From the NCBI GenBank assembly GCA_002402045.2, contig NVUX02000041.1, positions 1 to 51,499 of the forward strand: a stretch of DNA of 51,499 nucleotides, written 5' to 3'. The position numbers and the translations under genes were made by a program. The DNA comes from Paracoccaceae bacterium (lineage in GTDB: Bacteria > Pseudomonadota > Alphaproteobacteria > Rhodobacterales > Rhodobacteraceae). Position 1 is the stretch's first letter; each line of letters opens with the position of its first letter. The notes under the pieces were generated by a model that did not search any database, had not been told where the DNA came from, and worked only from the letters and a program-made list of their open reading frames with translations. This document shows positions 14,842 through 24,517 of the stretch, piece by piece.

Positions 14842-15161
14842 GTGTAGGCGAAGATGAAATCCAATTTGTGAAAGACCTTTTTGCCGAGGTTGGCGAGATC
14901 ACCACTCGCAAAATGATGGGCGGACTTTCGATTTATGCCAATGGCAAAATTTTTTCCGTGTTGCGCCAAGACGGACAGCTTTATATTAAGGCCTCAGGCC
15001 CCTTGGCCGAGCAGCTAGATGCCGCAGGCGGAAAGCTGTTTACCTATGATAAGAAAAACGGCAAGCAAGGGCATATGAACTATTGGACACTGCCCGAAGC
15101 CGCGCTGGATGACCCAGAGGCGGCTTGCGAATGGGCCAAAGCGTCACTCGACGCCAACTAA
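14838..15161 (+). CDS. TfoX N-terminal-domain protein (second of two)
   Basis: A 107-residue TfoX N-terminal domain with [43 protein letters not shown] and [17 protein letters not shown]. It has the same layout as the preceding gene, including the LPxxALDDPxEA motif near the C-terminus, so the two arose by duplication. Its ATG overlaps the previous stop (ATGA). tpiA follows after 10 nt. Function is unknown; single-domain TfoX proteins occur widely in alphaproteobacteria without a demonstrated role in competence. Confidence 0.8.
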   Translation: MSVGEDEIQFVKDLFAEVGEITTRKMMGGLSIYANGKIFSVLRQDGQLYIKASGPLAEQLDAAGGKLFTYDKKNGKQGHMNYWTLPEAALDDPEAACEWAKASLDAN

Positions 15162-15171
15162 AGGGAATATT

Positions 15172-15915
15172 ATGGGACGTAGAAAACTCGCCGCTGGTAA
15201 TTGGAAAATGAATGGCGCAAAGGCCGCACTGGCCGAAATTGAAGCCCTAGAGGCCGCCTTTCCGGCCCCCAATTGTGATGTGCTTATTTGCCCCCCTGCC
15301 ACGCTGGTTTCAGCCATGGCGGCCATTAGCAACACCGTAAAAATTGGCGGGCAAGATTGCCACGCAAATGCTTCTGGTGCCCACACCGGCGACATTTCGG
15401 CCGAAATTCTGGCTGATGCCGGAGCAACCGCCGTGCTTGTAGGCCACTCCGAGCGCCGTGCAGACCATGGTGAGACCGACACCGATGTAAACGCCAAAGC
15501 CGAGGCAGCATGGCGGGCAGGCCTAATGGCGGTGATTTGCGTGGGGGAAACCGAAGCCGAGCGTGATGCGGGCAAAGCGCTTGAAATTGTCGGCGGGCAA
15601 ATGGCTGGCTCCATCCCTGCAGGGGCAAACGGCACAAACACCGTGGTCGCTTATGAGCCGGTTTGGGCCATTGGCACCGGAAAAGTACCAACGCTGGATG
15701 ATATCGCCGAGATGCATGACTTTATGCGCGCCGAGCTGGCCAAAAGCCACCCCGACGCCGCGGAAGATTTCCGCCTGCTATATGGCGGCTCGGTAAAGCC
15801 CTCAAACGCCGCCGAAATCTTTGCGGTTTCCAATGTGGATGGCGGCCTTGTCGGCGGCGCATCCCTGAAAGCCGCTGACTTTGGCGGCATTATCAAGGCC
15901 GCCTCTGAGGGCTAA
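15172..15915 (+). CDS. tpiA: Triosephosphate isomerase
   Basis: Interconverts dihydroxyacetone phosphate and glyceraldehyde 3-phosphate in the cytoplasm. All catalytic residues are in place: Lys12 in GNWKMNG, His92 in LVGHSERR and Glu162 in [12 protein letters not shown]. The phosphate-binding text [11 protein letters not shown] and GGLVGGASL is also present. Length 247 is normal. The start at 15172 has AAGGGA upstream, in the gap after the second TfoX gene. Its stop TAA overlaps the stop of the convergent DUF6456 gene. Confidence 0.97.
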   Translation: MGRRKLAAGNWKMNGAKAALAEIEALEAAFPAPNCDVLICPPATLVSAMAAISNTVKIGGQDCHANASGAHTGDISAEILADAGATAVLVGHSERRADHGETDTDVNAKAEAAWRAGLMAVICVGETEAERDAGKALEIVGGQMAGSIPAGANGTNTVVAYEPVWAIGTGKVPTLDDIAEMHDFMRAELAKSHPDAAEDFRLLYGGSVKPSNAAEIFAVSNVDGGLVGGASLKAADFGGIIKAASEG

Positions 15916-16988
15916 CTCGCCATCTTGGTCTCCTGCGGGTCATCTATCCCGTAATGCTGGGCGAGGCGTTGCAGCGCAATTCGCAGCACCACCTTGCCCG
16001 AGCGAGCCGACCAGCCAAGCCGCTTTTCGGCCTTCTCAAGCCCGTCCAAAAAGCAACAGACCCTAAAGGCGATGTCTGCCAGCCCCGGCCCGAGCGCGGT
16101 AAGCGCCTTGGAAACCCGCGCCTGCGCCGCCGAAGGCCCTTCGGCAGGCGAATTATCGTTAAATCCACCTCGTGAAGCCGACGTCAGAAACCTGTCCCAG
16201 TTCTGCGCAACGCGCGGCCCCATATGCGCCATCTCAAAATCTTCCCGAAGCCGTTCGCCGGCCGTAATTTGCGCGGGGGAAAGGAAGGACGCGCCATCCG
16301 GCCCGCGCTTACGGCCAAGCAAACTCAGCGGGCTTTCTGCAATATTATAGCGCAGCCGCTTAACCGTGCCATCCTCCGAAACCTTTACATCTCGCTCCTC
16401 AAACTCCTGATGTTGCTGTAAAAACCCGTTATCGTCTGCCAGCATTCGCCGCAAAGCCGCGCGCCCTACGCTTGTTATTCTATAGCGGCCAACCTCGCCA
16501 ATCTGCGTGCCACTGATCCACTCCTGCAATGCAAAACGGTGTACAACGCGGGTTTCGACTGTCGCCACCTTGCGAGGTTCATTGTTATTTTCCTCTTTAA
16601 AAACAGCCGCTTTTGGCATTTTTTTCGCGTAAAGTAAAAAGGTGCCGCTTTCTGAAAGATGCCGCAAAATGCGCTTGGCTTCGGAATTGGTTGTCGGGGA
16701 TTTTGCCATGATAATATGCTCCGGATTCTGAGGAAGGAAGTCCCGGGCCACTGCATCAAGTGCCTGATCAACAAGCGGGTCCTCGCGCCGTTCTTCGCAT
16801 TTGCGCACTTGTCGCAAAACCGTAGACGCGTGAACCCCCCTCTCTCTGGCAATTTGGCGCAGGGAAACACCGAGCGCTGTATGGCTTAAGTATGTTACCG
16901 CAATTTCAGGAACCCAATCCGGCAGCGCTGTGGTCAGCGGCCCAAGATTGCTGAAAGTGTCGGATTTTGTAGGTGTTAATTCAGTCAC
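15912..16988 (-). CDS. DUF6456 helix-turn-helix protein
   Basis: A 358-residue soluble protein. An N-terminal helix-turn-helix is clear: [20 protein letters not shown] followed by VLRQVRKCE, at about residues 37-65. The C-terminal third ([49 protein letters not shown]) matches the DUF6456 domain known mainly from Rhodobacterales and relatives. It is probably a regulator, but no target is known to me. It is divergent from the small DUF6477 gene across a 200-nt AT-rich gap, and it converges on tpiA with overlapping stop codons. Confidence 0.75.
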   Translation of the reverse strand: MTELTPTKSDTFSNLGPLTTALPDWVPEIAVTYLSHTALGVSLRQIARERGVHASTVLRQVRKCEERREDPLVDQALDAVARDFLPQNPEHIIMAKSPTTNSEAKRILRHLSESGTFLLYAKKMPKAAVFKEENNNEPRKVATVETRVVHRFALQEWISGTQIGEVGRYRITSVGRAALRRMLADDNGFLQQHQEFEERDVKVSEDGTVKRLRYNIAESPLSLLGRKRGPDGASFLSPAQITAGERLREDFEMAHMGPRVAQNWDRFLTSASRGGFNDNSPAEGPSAAQARVSKALTALGPGLADIAFRVCCFLDGLEKAEKRLGWSARSGKVVLRIALQRLAQHYGIDDPQETKMAS

Positions 16989-17188
16989 TTTCTTACCCTT
17001 TTAATTAAAATTTTAGGCAAATCGTTAATAAACTGCGGTGGTATACATACTGTTAACCATTCAACACTGATGAGAATATTTGTTAATTATTATCAAGCCC
17101 TACAGGCCAGAACGGTGAAACTACATTAAGCGCAACACCTAACCCATTGATGTAATGTTTAAGGAATCACATCGTTCAGGAGGTTAGA

Positions 17189-17452
17189 ATGACCAAAGAA
17201 TCCGCCGAAATCGTTAACATCCGTCGCCCAAAGATATTGATGCAAGCCGCACGAATTTGCGCCAAAGGGTATAGGCGCGAAACCATGCTGCCACACTTGC
17301 TCGGGGCTAACACAACACGGGTGCTAGCTCAGTTAAAGGCGCAGGAAAAAGACATGGAGGACGAGCGGCAGGCGCGCATTAGCACCTATTCACCGCAAGC
17401 CCATGTTGAAGTGCTTTCGGCGCTGATGGCCGAAAGCAACAAAGCCGCATAA
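17189..17452 (+). CDS. DUF6477 small protein
   Basis: An 87-residue basic, helical protein. The text IRRPKILMQAARICAKGYRR followed by ETMLPHLLG matches the DUF6477 family, a small protein group of Rhodobacterales of unknown function. It starts at an ATG with a strong AGGAGG site. It is divergent from the DUF6456 gene; these two families tend to be neighbours in related genomes as far as I recall, so they may work together. The stop codon lies in the loop of a hairpin that ends the transcript. Confidence 0.7.
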   Translation: MTKESAEIVNIRRPKILMQAARICAKGYRRETMLPHLLGANTTRVLAQLKAQEKDMEDERQARISTYSPQAHVEVLSALMAESNKAA

Positions 17453-17461
17453 GGCTTTGTT
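17438..17461. terminator. Bidirectional hairpin between DUF6477 and MttB-family genes
   Basis: AACAAAGCC and GGCTTTGTT form a perfect 9-bp stem. The 6-nt loop GCATAA contains the DUF6477 stop codon, and the stem ends one base before the stop of the convergent MttB-family gene. It can serve both transcripts, with the UUUGUU side acting as the weak U tract. Confidence 0.65.
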
Positions 17462-17462
17462 A

Positions 17463-19025
17463 TTACACGAGGCTATCCGGCATGGATGCCTTCTTTTTGG
17501 CGATATATTCGCACAAAGCCTCATCAATCGCGGGGTCCAAAGCGGGCTGCTGATAGTCATTCAGCATCTGCTTTACCCGTGCATTGGCAAGCTGCATAGC
17601 GTCTTTGGAGCCTTCTTCTTCCCACTGCTCAAAAGGCTTATAATCCAGCACATCTGTGCGCCAAAAGGCATCTTTAAAATTGGCTTGCGTGTGTTCACAC
17701 CCAAGGAAGTGCCCGCCGGGGCCCACCTCACGAATGGCCCCCATAGCTTGGCCATTTTCAGAAATATCAACGCCCGCCGCCACCGAGTGCAGCACACCTA
17801 ACTGGTCTGCATCCAGCACAAACTTCTCAAAACTAGATACCAGCCCGCCCTCCAACCAGCCACAAGCATGTAACATAAAGTTTACCCCGCCGAGCAGCCC
17901 CGCGTTCAGCGTATTGGCGGTTTCGTATGCCGCCTGCGCATCAGGCAACTTGGCCCCGCACAAGCCGCCGCCCGAGCGGAAAGGCAGCCCAAGCCGCCGC
18001 GCCAGCTGCCCTGCGCCGTAAAGAATTTTCGAGGCCTCGGGCGTGCCAAAAGTCGGCGCGCCCGAGCCCATATCAATTGACGTTACAAACGCGCCAAATA
18101 TCACCGGCGCACCGGGGCGGATAAGCTGGGAATAGGCAATGCCGGCCAAAGCCTCGGCCAGCACTTGCGTAAGCGTGCCCGCCACCGAAACCGGCGCCAT
18201 CGCCCCGCCCACGATAAACGGTGAAATAATGCAGGCCTGCCCTGCAGCCGCATAAACCTCCAGCGCGCCAACCATGATCGGGTCAAACGTAAGCGGAGAA
18301 TTAATGTTGATCAGCGAGATCATCACCGCGTTTTGGTCCACAAAATCCGCGCCAAACAGAATTTTAGACATTTCGACCGAATCAACCGCCCGTTCGGGGG
18401 CCGTCACCGACCCCATATAGGGTTTGTCAGTCAACGTCATATGCGCGTACAGCATATCCAAATGCCGCTTATTCACCGCCACATCGGTTGGCTCGCACAC
18501 CGTGCCGCCCGAGTGGTGCAGATATTTGCTCATATAGCCAAGCTTCACGAATTTCTGGAAATCCGCGATGGTACCATAACGCCGCCCGCCATCCATATCG
18601 CGCACAAAGGGCGGGCCGTATACGGGCGCAAAAACGAGCGATTTCCCACCAATTTCCACCGTACGGTCGGGGTTGCGGGCGTGTTGGATAATCCGGCTCG
18701 GGGCGGTTTGACAAAGTTTGCGCGCCAGCCCGCGGGGTATCCGCACCCGGTCGCCCTGCACATCGGCCCCCGCCTCTTTCCAACGAGCCAGCGCCTCGGG
18801 GCAATCCGCAAAACTCACGCCGATCTCTTCCAGCACGGTTTCCGCGTTGGCCTCGATGATCTCAATCGCTTCCTCGTTTAATATCTCGAAATTCGGAATA
18901 TTCCGCTCGATATATTTGACGCTTTCAAAGCTCACAACACTGCGGGCCGCACGCCGCGCTGCCCCGCCGCCACGAGCGCGCCGTGGGCGAGTGTTTGATT
19001 CGGGGCTGAGAGTCGATTCGGGCAT
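17463..19025 (-). CDS. MttB-family methyltransferase, non-pyrrolysine type
   Basis: A 520-residue member of the trimethylamine methyltransferase (MttB) superfamily, typically cytoplasmic enzymes that move methyl groups from quaternary or tertiary amines to a corrinoid protein. Family text: GVSFADCPEALARWKEAGAD, APVYGPPFVRDMDGGRR, HSGGTVCEPTDVAVNKRHLD and FGAFVTSIDMGSGAPTFGTP. It has no in-frame TAG where the pyrrolysine of true MttB sits, so it belongs to the glycine-betaine-type or uncharacterised branch. No corrinoid protein or reactivase gene lies nearby. The ATG at 19025 has GGAG upstream; an earlier in-frame start adds 39 unsupported residues. Confidence 0.85.
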   Translation of the reverse strand: MPESTLSPESNTRPRRARGGGAARRAARSVVSFESVKYIERNIPNFEILNEEAIEIIEANAETVLEEIGVSFADCPEALARWKEAGADVQGDRVRIPRGLARKLCQTAPSRIIQHARNPDRTVEIGGKSLVFAPVYGPPFVRDMDGGRRYGTIADFQKFVKLGYMSKYLHHSGGTVCEPTDVAVNKRHLDMLYAHMTLTDKPYMGSVTAPERAVDSVEMSKILFGADFVDQNAVMISLININSPLTFDPIMVGALEVYAAAGQACIISPFIVGGAMAPVSVAGTLTQVLAEALAGIAYSQLIRPGAPVIFGAFVTSIDMGSGAPTFGTPEASKILYGAGQLARRLGLPFRSGGGLCGAKLPDAQAAYETANTLNAGLLGGVNFMLHACGWLEGGLVSSFEKFVLDADQLGVLHSVAAGVDISENGQAMGAIREVGPGGHFLGCEHTQANFKDAFWRTDVLDYKPFEQWEEEGSKDAMQLANARVKQMLNDYQQPALDPAIDEALCEYIAKKKASMPDSLV

Positions 19026-19160
19026 AGCTAGGCTCCTGAAAAAGGGGGTTTTCTGCCTTATAATAGCATTGCCCGCCTGCTTAGCCGGATATTCCCGCCC
19101 AAATGCGCCCCATCTGCGACATGCGCTTGCGCGAATCCCCACATCCCTCTAACTAGCCCC

Positions 19161-20720
19161 ATGACAGATACATCCCACGCCCGCCTTCTGATTATCGACT
19201 TTGGCTCACAGGTCACGCAGCTTATTGCGCGCCGCCTGCGGGAGCTAAACGTCTATTGCGAAATTCACCCGTTCAATAAAGTTGATGCGGCGTTTCTGGC
19301 GAGATTTGCCCCGAAAGCGATCATCCTTTCTGGCGGCCCTGCCAGCGTAATTGATGAGGGTTCGCCCCGCCCGCCTGAAGCGGTATTCACGCTTGGCGTG
19401 CCCGTGCTCGGCATTTGTTATGGTCAGCAAGTGATGATGCATATGCTTGGTGGCAAGGTCGAAACAGGCCACGGCACCGCCGAATTCGGCCGTGCTTTCG
19501 TTACGCCTAAAGGCTCGCTGCCGCTACTTGACGGTTGGTTTGCCGACGACAAAGAACAAGTCTGGATGTCCCACGGCGACCACGTGTCCGAAATTGCGCC
19601 CGGTTTTGAGGTTTATGGCACCTCCCCCAATGCGCCCTTCGCGATCACCGCCGATACGGCCCGCAATTTTTACGCCGTGCAGTTCCACCCCGAGGTTCAC
19701 CACACCCCCAACGGCGCACGGCTTTATGAAAACTTCATTAAACGCGCTGGCTTTACCGGTGATTGGACCATGGGGGCCTACCGCGAGGAGGCCATTCGTA
19801 AAATCCGCGAACAGGTTGGCGATGCCAAGGTGATTTGCGGACTTTCCGGCGGGGTTGATAGCTCTGTCGCCGCTGTGCTGCTGTATGAAGCCATTGGCGA
19901 GCAACTTACATGTGTGTTTGTTGACAATGGGTTGCTACGGCAAAACGAGGCCGAAGACGTGGTGGAAATGTTCCGGGGCGAATACAAAATGCCGCTAATT
20001 CACGCAGATGAGCGCGAGCTGTTTCTGGGTGAGCTTGATGGGCAAAGTGACCCCGAAACCAAGCGTAAAATCATCGGAAAGCTATTTATTGACGTATTCC
20101 AAAAACATGCTGCCGCCGTTGGGGGCGCAAAGTTCCTTGCTCAAGGCACCCTCTACCCCGATGTAATTGAAAGCGTTAGCTTTTCTGGCGGCCCGAGTGT
20201 GACCATCAAGAGCCACCACAATGTGGGTGGCTTGCCCGAAAAGATGGGCCTAAAGCTGGTTGAACCTCTGCGGGAGCTGTTCAAAGACGAGGTCCGCGCG
20301 CTTGGCCGCGAGCTTGGCCTGCCCGCCTCGTTTATCGGTCGTCATCCGTTTCCTGGCCCCGGCCTCGCCATTCGCTGCCCCGGCGAAATTACCCGCGAAA
20401 AGCTTGGAATTCTGCGTAAAGCCGATGCCGTGTTTATCGACCAAATCCGTAAACACGGGCTTTATGACGAAATTTGGCAAGCTTTTGTGGCCATCCTGCC
20501 CGTGCGCACCGTTGGTGTAATGGGTGATAGCCGCACCTACGATTTTGCCTGCGCCCTGCGCGCGGTTACGTCTGTAGACGGCATGACGGCCGATTACTAT
20601 CCCTTCACCCACGAATTCCTTGGTGAAACCGCCACGCGGATTATCAACGAGGTTGAGGGCATTAACCGCGTCACATACGACATCACCTCCAAGCCTCCCG
20701 GCACCATTGAGTGGGAATAG
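19161..20720 (+). CDS. guaA: GMP synthase (glutamine-hydrolysing)
   Basis: Converts XMP to GMP in purine synthesis. The N-terminal class I glutamine amidotransferase has Cys86 in GICYGQQ and the His/Glu pair in QFHPEVHHT. The ATP-pyrophosphatase domain starts with [15 protein letters not shown] near residue 230. The C-terminal dimer domain ends KPPGTIEWE, the usual terminus. Length 519 is normal. The start follows directly on the divergent MttB gene region; no clear ribosome-binding site is visible. Its last 10 bases overlap the next gene. Confidence 0.97.
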   Translation: MTDTSHARLLIIDFGSQVTQLIARRLRELNVYCEIHPFNKVDAAFLARFAPKAIILSGGPASVIDEGSPRPPEAVFTLGVPVLGICYGQQVMMHMLGGKVETGHGTAEFGRAFVTPKGSLPLLDGWFADDKEQVWMSHGDHVSEIAPGFEVYGTSPNAPFAITADTARNFYAVQFHPEVHHTPNGARLYENFIKRAGFTGDWTMGAYREEAIRKIREQVGDAKVICGLSGGVDSSVAAVLLYEAIGEQLTCVFVDNGLLRQNEAEDVVEMFRGEYKMPLIHADERELFLGELDGQSDPETKRKIIGKLFIDVFQKHAAAVGGAKFLAQGTLYPDVIESVSFSGGPSVTIKSHHNVGGLPEKMGLKLVEPLRELFKDEVRALGRELGLPASFIGRHPFPGPGLAIRCPGEITREKLGILRKADAVFIDQIRKHGLYDEIWQAFVAILPVRTVGVMGDSRTYDFACALRAVTSVDGMTADYYPFTHEFLGETATRIINEVEGINRVTYDITSKPPGTIEWE

Positions 20721-21382
20721 CCGGTCTTTTCCTTTGGCGGCTCACCGTTTTTGGCATTAAATTCTACCTTTTTACAACCATCGCTATTTTCGTTTTTGCG
20801 GTAATCCAAGCTATGGTAGAGCCAGAAAATGTAGCGCCCGCAGATATTATCGTGGTGCTTGGTGCGGGAATGGACCCTGATGGAACCCTGCACAGATCAA
20901 GCATATTACGCGTAGAAAAAGCAGCTGTGCTTTTTCAAACTGGCGCGGCCCCTCGGCTGCACTTTACAGGTGGGAAAGCCGTAGAAAGCGGGCCTAGCGC
21001 TGGAGAAATGATGGCCCAGCTTGCGGTGCGCCTTGGGGTGCCGAGGGCGGCGATAAGCACTGAAACAGCATCGCTCTCAACCCTGCAAAATGCACTATTC
21101 TCCATGCCAAGCCTCAACGGCTACGACCGTATTATTCTGGTGACCGAAGGGTTCCATTTGCCGCGGGCATGGCTTTCTTTCCAGTGGGCCGCAGCGCATT
21201 CCATTGAGATAGCGCTGGTTCATTCAACTGAATTTCGCACCAATGGAACCTGGACTTCCGGCCCAAAGCTGGTAGCCAGAGAGGCCCTTGCTTTTTGGTT
21301 TAACATAGCACGCGTTGCCGTTTGGCACGGAGGTTCTTTAATGGGCGTCGGCAACGAGCAACGCGATAATTGGTTGCAATAA
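20711..21382 (+). CDS. YdcF/SanA-type DUF218 membrane-anchored protein
   Basis: A 223-residue protein with one N-terminal membrane segment (about 8-32) and a DUF218 domain. Motifs: [41 protein letters not shown] and [13 protein letters not shown]. Relatives SanA, ElyC and YdcF act in envelope or peptidoglycan-related steps, and the domain probably faces the periplasm. The start is a GTG at 20711 that overlaps the guaA stop by 10 bases, so translation is likely coupled. The substrate is unknown. Confidence 0.75.
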   Translation: MGIAGLFLWRLTVFGIKFYLFTTIAIFVFAVIQAMVEPENVAPADIIVVLGAGMDPDGTLHRSSILRVEKAAVLFQTGAAPRLHFTGGKAVESGPSAGEMMAQLAVRLGVPRAAISTETASLSTLQNALFSMPSLNGYDRIILVTEGFHLPRAWLSFQWAAAHSIEIALVHSTEFRTNGTWTSGPKLVAREALAFWFNIARVAVWHGGSLMGVGNEQRDNWLQ

Positions 21383-21442
21383 AGACCAAGCACTGGACAG
21401 TTCCGGTGCCAGTTCTTATGCTTTCAAAAACAGGAGAGTGAC

Positions 21443-21724
21443 ATGGCAAAGGTATTTCTAGACGGGCTTCTTGTGGCCCATTCCGCAGCTGAGCACGCGT
21501 TGGTGGACCTATATTTGGAAGCGCATATCGCCCTCACCCGTGCCGAGCCGGGTTGCCTCAAGTTTGAGGTCACTGAAGACCCGAAAGACCGGAATAAATT
21601 CCACGTTTCAGAGATTTTTGAGTCCGAAGAAGCGTTTGAGGCGCATCAAGTTCGGGCCAAAGCCTCTGAATGGGGGCAGGTTTCTGAGCCGCTGGAGCGC
21701 AGGTTTAAAAAGCGTGTCGAGTAG
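21443..21724 (+). CDS. Antibiotic biosynthesis monooxygenase (ABM)-domain protein
   Basis: A 93-residue single ABM/YgiN-type domain, a dimeric alpha-beta fold found in quinol monooxygenases and in proteins of unknown role. Characteristic text: YLEAHIALTRAEPGCLKFEV and FHVSEIFESEEAFEAHQ. It has AGGAGAG before the ATG. Its stop lies inside the start region of the DMT transporter gene, so the two are likely co-translated. The function cannot be narrowed further from the sequence. Confidence 0.8.
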   Translation: MAKVFLDGLLVAHSAAEHALVDLYLEAHIALTRAEPGCLKFEVTEDPKDRNKFHVSEIFESEEAFEAHQVRAKASEWGQVSEPLERRFKKRVE

Positions 21725-22568
21725 CCATTTAAAGGCGCTGGCTTGGATGATGGGGACCGTAGTGTCCTTTACGCTTATGGCCGTGGCTGGTCGGGCTATT
21801 TTATCAGACCTGAATACATTTGAGCTGATGCTATATCGTTCGGTGATTGGCGTTTTGATCGTTTCGTTTTTTATATCCCGCTCAAAACAAGGCTTTTCAC
21901 AGCTAAGAACAAAGCTCTATAAACAACATTTATTGCGGAGCACGGTGCATTATACCGGCCAAAACCTGTGGTTTTTCGCCATTGCAACCATTCCCTTGGC
22001 CCAGCTCATCGCTCTGGAATTCACCAATCCGCTTTGGGTGGCCCTCCTCGCCCCGTTCTTCCTCGGAGAAACCCTGACACGCACAAAGTTTTTGGTCGTT
22101 GTGCTCGGGTTTATCGGGGTTATGATCGTTGCGCGGCCGGGCATCGAGCCTGTTAACCTTGGCCATGCTGCCGGGCTTATCTCAGCAATGGGGTTCGCCA
22201 TTACCAATATATTTACCCGAAAAATTACCCGCCAAGATAGCGTGCTTACCATCCTATTCTGGATGACCCTCACGCAGGCCATTTTCTCCCTCGCACTCTC
22301 TTTACCGGGCGGAATTCCGTGGCCAGATGCCAACCTCTGGCCGTGGATCATCATAATGGGAATCACCGGCTTAAGCGCACATTTCTGCTTGTCTCAAGCG
22401 CTCAATGTGGCTCCGGCAACAGTGGTTGCGCCGATGGATTTCATTCGCCTGCCGATTAGCGCCGTTGTGGGGGTGATGCTTTATCAAGAGCCGCTGCTTG
22501 CCACCGTTTTCATTGGTGGCGGCGTTATCCTTGTTGCCAACTATCTAAATATCCGCCTGAAATCATAG
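21714..22568 (+). CDS. DMT-family (EamA) transporter
   Basis: Inner-membrane protein of about 284 residues with ten hydrophobic segments in two EamA repeats, the layout of drug/metabolite exporters. Recognisable parts: TFELMLYRSVIGVLIV, PLAQLIALEFTNPLWVALLA, FFLGETLTRTKFLVVVLGFI and GVMIVARPG in repeat one, and LNVAPATVVAPMDFIRLPIS in repeat two. The start is uncertain: a GTG at 21714 overlapping the ABM gene by 11 bases, or the ATG at 21747. The long upstream in-frame extension runs through the ABM gene and is rejected. The substrate is unknown. Confidence 0.85.
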   Translation: MSSSHLKALAWMMGTVVSFTLMAVAGRAILSDLNTFELMLYRSVIGVLIVSFFISRSKQGFSQLRTKLYKQHLLRSTVHYTGQNLWFFAIATIPLAQLIALEFTNPLWVALLAPFFLGETLTRTKFLVVVLGFIGVMIVARPGIEPVNLGHAAGLISAMGFAITNIFTRKITRQDSVLTILFWMTLTQAIFSLALSLPGGIPWPDANLWPWIIIMGITGLSAHFCLSQALNVAPATVVAPMDFIRLPISAVVGVMLYQEPLLATVFIGGGVILVANYLNIRLKS

Positions 22569-22590
22569 CCACAAGCACATGGCTCAAGGC

Positions 22591-22636
22591 GCGGCGCGGG
22601 AAAATGCTGCAACAAAATGCAACATCTGCGCGCCGC
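22591..22636 (-). repeat. GC-arm intergenic element, copy R2
   Basis: GCGGCGCG and CGCGCCGC arms span 46 nt between the stops of the convergent DMT and YqeY genes. On the minus strand the inner flank CCC and outer GATG fit the family; the CTGA flank is changed to CCTTGAG. Confidence 0.75.
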
Positions 22637-22647
22637 ATCGCTGAATA

Positions 22648-23103
22648 TCAGGCCAATGCGGCTTTTACAGCGGCCCCAGCTTTGCCAAAATCCATCTGGC
22701 CGGTATATTTTCCCTTCAATACACCCATAATTTTCCCCATATCCCGAATCGATTTAGCGTCCACTTCGGCAATGGCCGCCGCAATCACAGCTTCAACTTC
22801 TGAGCCTGAAAGCTGCTTGGGTAGAAATTCCTCAATCACCTTAATCTCGGCCCGCTCGCCTTCAGCCAGCTCAATCCGTCCGGCTTCCTCAAATATCTTA
22901 GAGCTGTCCTGCCGCTGCTTGATCATTTTCGCCAGAATTCCCATAATTCCAGCGTCACTCACCCCGTCAGCGCTTTCTTCAGTGCGCGCCGCAATGTCTT
23001 TGTCTTTTATCGCAGCATTCACCAGCCGCAGCGTGGAAAGCCGTTTAACCTCCCGCGCTTTCATCGCTTCTTTTTGCGCGTCCATTAGCCGTTTGCGGAT
23101 CAT
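22648..23103 (-). CDS. GatB/YqeY-domain protein
   Basis: A 151-residue helical cytoplasmic protein. It consists of the YqeY domain related to the tail domain of the amidotransferase GatB. Typical text: KRLSTLRLVNAAIKDKDIAA, MIKQRQDSSKIFEEAGRIEL, IEEFLPKQLSGSEVEAVIAA and DMGKIMGVLKGKYTGQMDFG. Related standalone proteins may bind tRNA or aid amidotransfer, but the role is not settled. It is divergent from carA, a common arrangement in related bacteria. Confidence 0.88.
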   Translation of the reverse strand: MIRKRLMDAQKEAMKAREVKRLSTLRLVNAAIKDKDIAARTEESADGVSDAGIMGILAKMIKQRQDSSKIFEEAGRIELAEGERAEIKVIEEFLPKQLSGSEVEAVIAAAIAEVDAKSIRDMGKIMGVLKGKYTGQMDFGKAGAAVKAALA

Positions 23104-23260
23104 GTCTCAATTCCAAAATAGCGCTGGCACCCCAGCAAGAGCCGCTCTTATATAGCGGTTAACCGATATTCACAACATAGAGCTATTGCATGGCCGCAAT
23201 GGCTTGACGCCGCGCTCTCCCGCGCATAATTTGCGAAAAATCCCAAGCCAAGGATGCCCC

Positions 23261-24454
23261 ATGCCAAATTTCAATCGTTCCGAAGCCGCAGAGGCGCTCG
23301 CGCCAGCGGCCCATACAAAACCCACAGCCTGCATTGCCATGGCCGATGGCACCATAATTTATGGCATTGGCTTTGGCGCCGAAGGCGTTTCCGTAGCAGA
23401 GCTATGCTTTAATACCGCCATGACCGGCTATCAGGAAATCATGACAGACCCGTCCTACGCCGGCCAAGTCATCACCTTCACCTTTCCCCATATTGGCAAT
23501 ACCGGCACAACCCATGAAGACCACGAAACCGCCGCACCCGTAGCCTTGGGCATGGTGGTAAAGTGGGACCCAACAAACCCGTCAAGCTGGCGCTCAAATG
23601 CGCCCCTGAAAACATGGATGTTTAAGAACGGCTGCATTGGTATTGGCGGCGTAGATACCCGCCGCCTCACCCGCGCCATCCGCCAGCAAGGCGCGCCGCA
23701 TGTCGCCATACAGCACGCCGCCAATGGTGAATTTGATATAGATGATCTACTGGCAAAAGCCCGTGGTTTCAACGGGATAGAAGGCATGGACCTCGCGAAA
23801 GAGGTCACGTGTGATAAGCCATATAAATTGAACGAGCAGCGTTGGGAATGGGGCGAAGGCTTTCCCGAAGCCACGGGCAAAGGCCATAGAGTTGTGGCCA
23901 TAGATTATGGCGCAAAGCGCAATATTCTGCGGTGCCTTGCCTCAGCCGGATGCGACGTTACGGTGCTGCCCGCAACGGCCACCTATGAGGAAATTATGTC
24001 TTATAAGCCCCAAGGGCTTTTCCTTTCCAACGGCCCCGGAGACCCCAGCGCAACCGGCAAATATGCTGTGCCGATGATAAAAGAAATCCTTGAAAAAACC
24101 GATATGCCGGTTTTTGGAATTTGCCTTGGCCACCAAATGTTGGCGTTGGCTTTGGGTGGAAAAACCCTAAAAATGAACCACGGTCACCACGGGGCCAATC
24201 ATCCGGTAAAAGATATAACCACGGGCAAAGTGGAAATCACGTCCATGAACCACGGGTTCGCGGTTGATTCGCAAACCTTGCCCAAAGGTGTGCTTGAAAC
24301 CCATATAAGCCTGTTTGACGGTTCAAATTGCGGCATTTCCATGCAAGACCGTCCAGTCTTCTCGGTGCAACATCACCCGGAGGCAAGCCCCGGCCCGCAA
24401 GATAGTTTCTACTTGTTTGAGAAATTTGCATCACATATGGCTAACTTTAACTAA
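23261..24454 (+). CDS. carA: Carbamoyl-phosphate synthase small subunit
   Basis: Glutaminase subunit that supplies ammonia to CarB for arginine and pyrimidine synthesis. The N-terminal CPSase domain shows GFGAEGVSVAELCFNTAMTG and YAGQVITFTFPHIGNTG. The C-terminal class I amidotransferase has the nucleophile Cys in FGICLGHQML and the His/Glu in VQHHPEASPGP. The chosen ATG gives 397 residues and has AAGGA upstream; the 25-residue upstream extension is unsupported. carB is not in the window, which is common in this group. Confidence 0.95.
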   Translation: MPNFNRSEAAEALAPAAHTKPTACIAMADGTIIYGIGFGAEGVSVAELCFNTAMTGYQEIMTDPSYAGQVITFTFPHIGNTGTTHEDHETAAPVALGMVVKWDPTNPSSWRSNAPLKTWMFKNGCIGIGGVDTRRLTRAIRQQGAPHVAIQHAANGEFDIDDLLAKARGFNGIEGMDLAKEVTCDKPYKLNEQRWEWGEGFPEATGKGHRVVAIDYGAKRNILRCLASAGCDVTVLPATATYEEIMSYKPQGLFLSNGPGDPSATGKYAVPMIKEILEKTDMPVFGICLGHQMLALALGGKTLKMNHGHHGANHPVKDITTGKVEITSMNHGFAVDSQTLPKGVLETHISLFDGSNCGISMQDRPVFSVQHHPEASPGPQDSFYLFEKFASHMANFN

Positions 24455-24517
24455 ATTTTAGGGTTATCTTAAGGTTTGTGACTCAGGGTTAAGTTTAAGC
24501 GATTAAACGGTATCCAA

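Noticed and set aside
17463-19025. Pyrrolysine-containing trimethylamine methyltransferase
   Set aside because: There is no in-frame TAG in the gene and no pyl genes are in the window; the frame is continuous.
24447-24512. CtrA binding sites before the MshEN-glycosyltransferase gene
   Set aside because: TTAA-7-TTAG and several TTAA blocks are seen, but no full TTAA-7-TTAA site; the region is AT-rich and such near-matches are expected.
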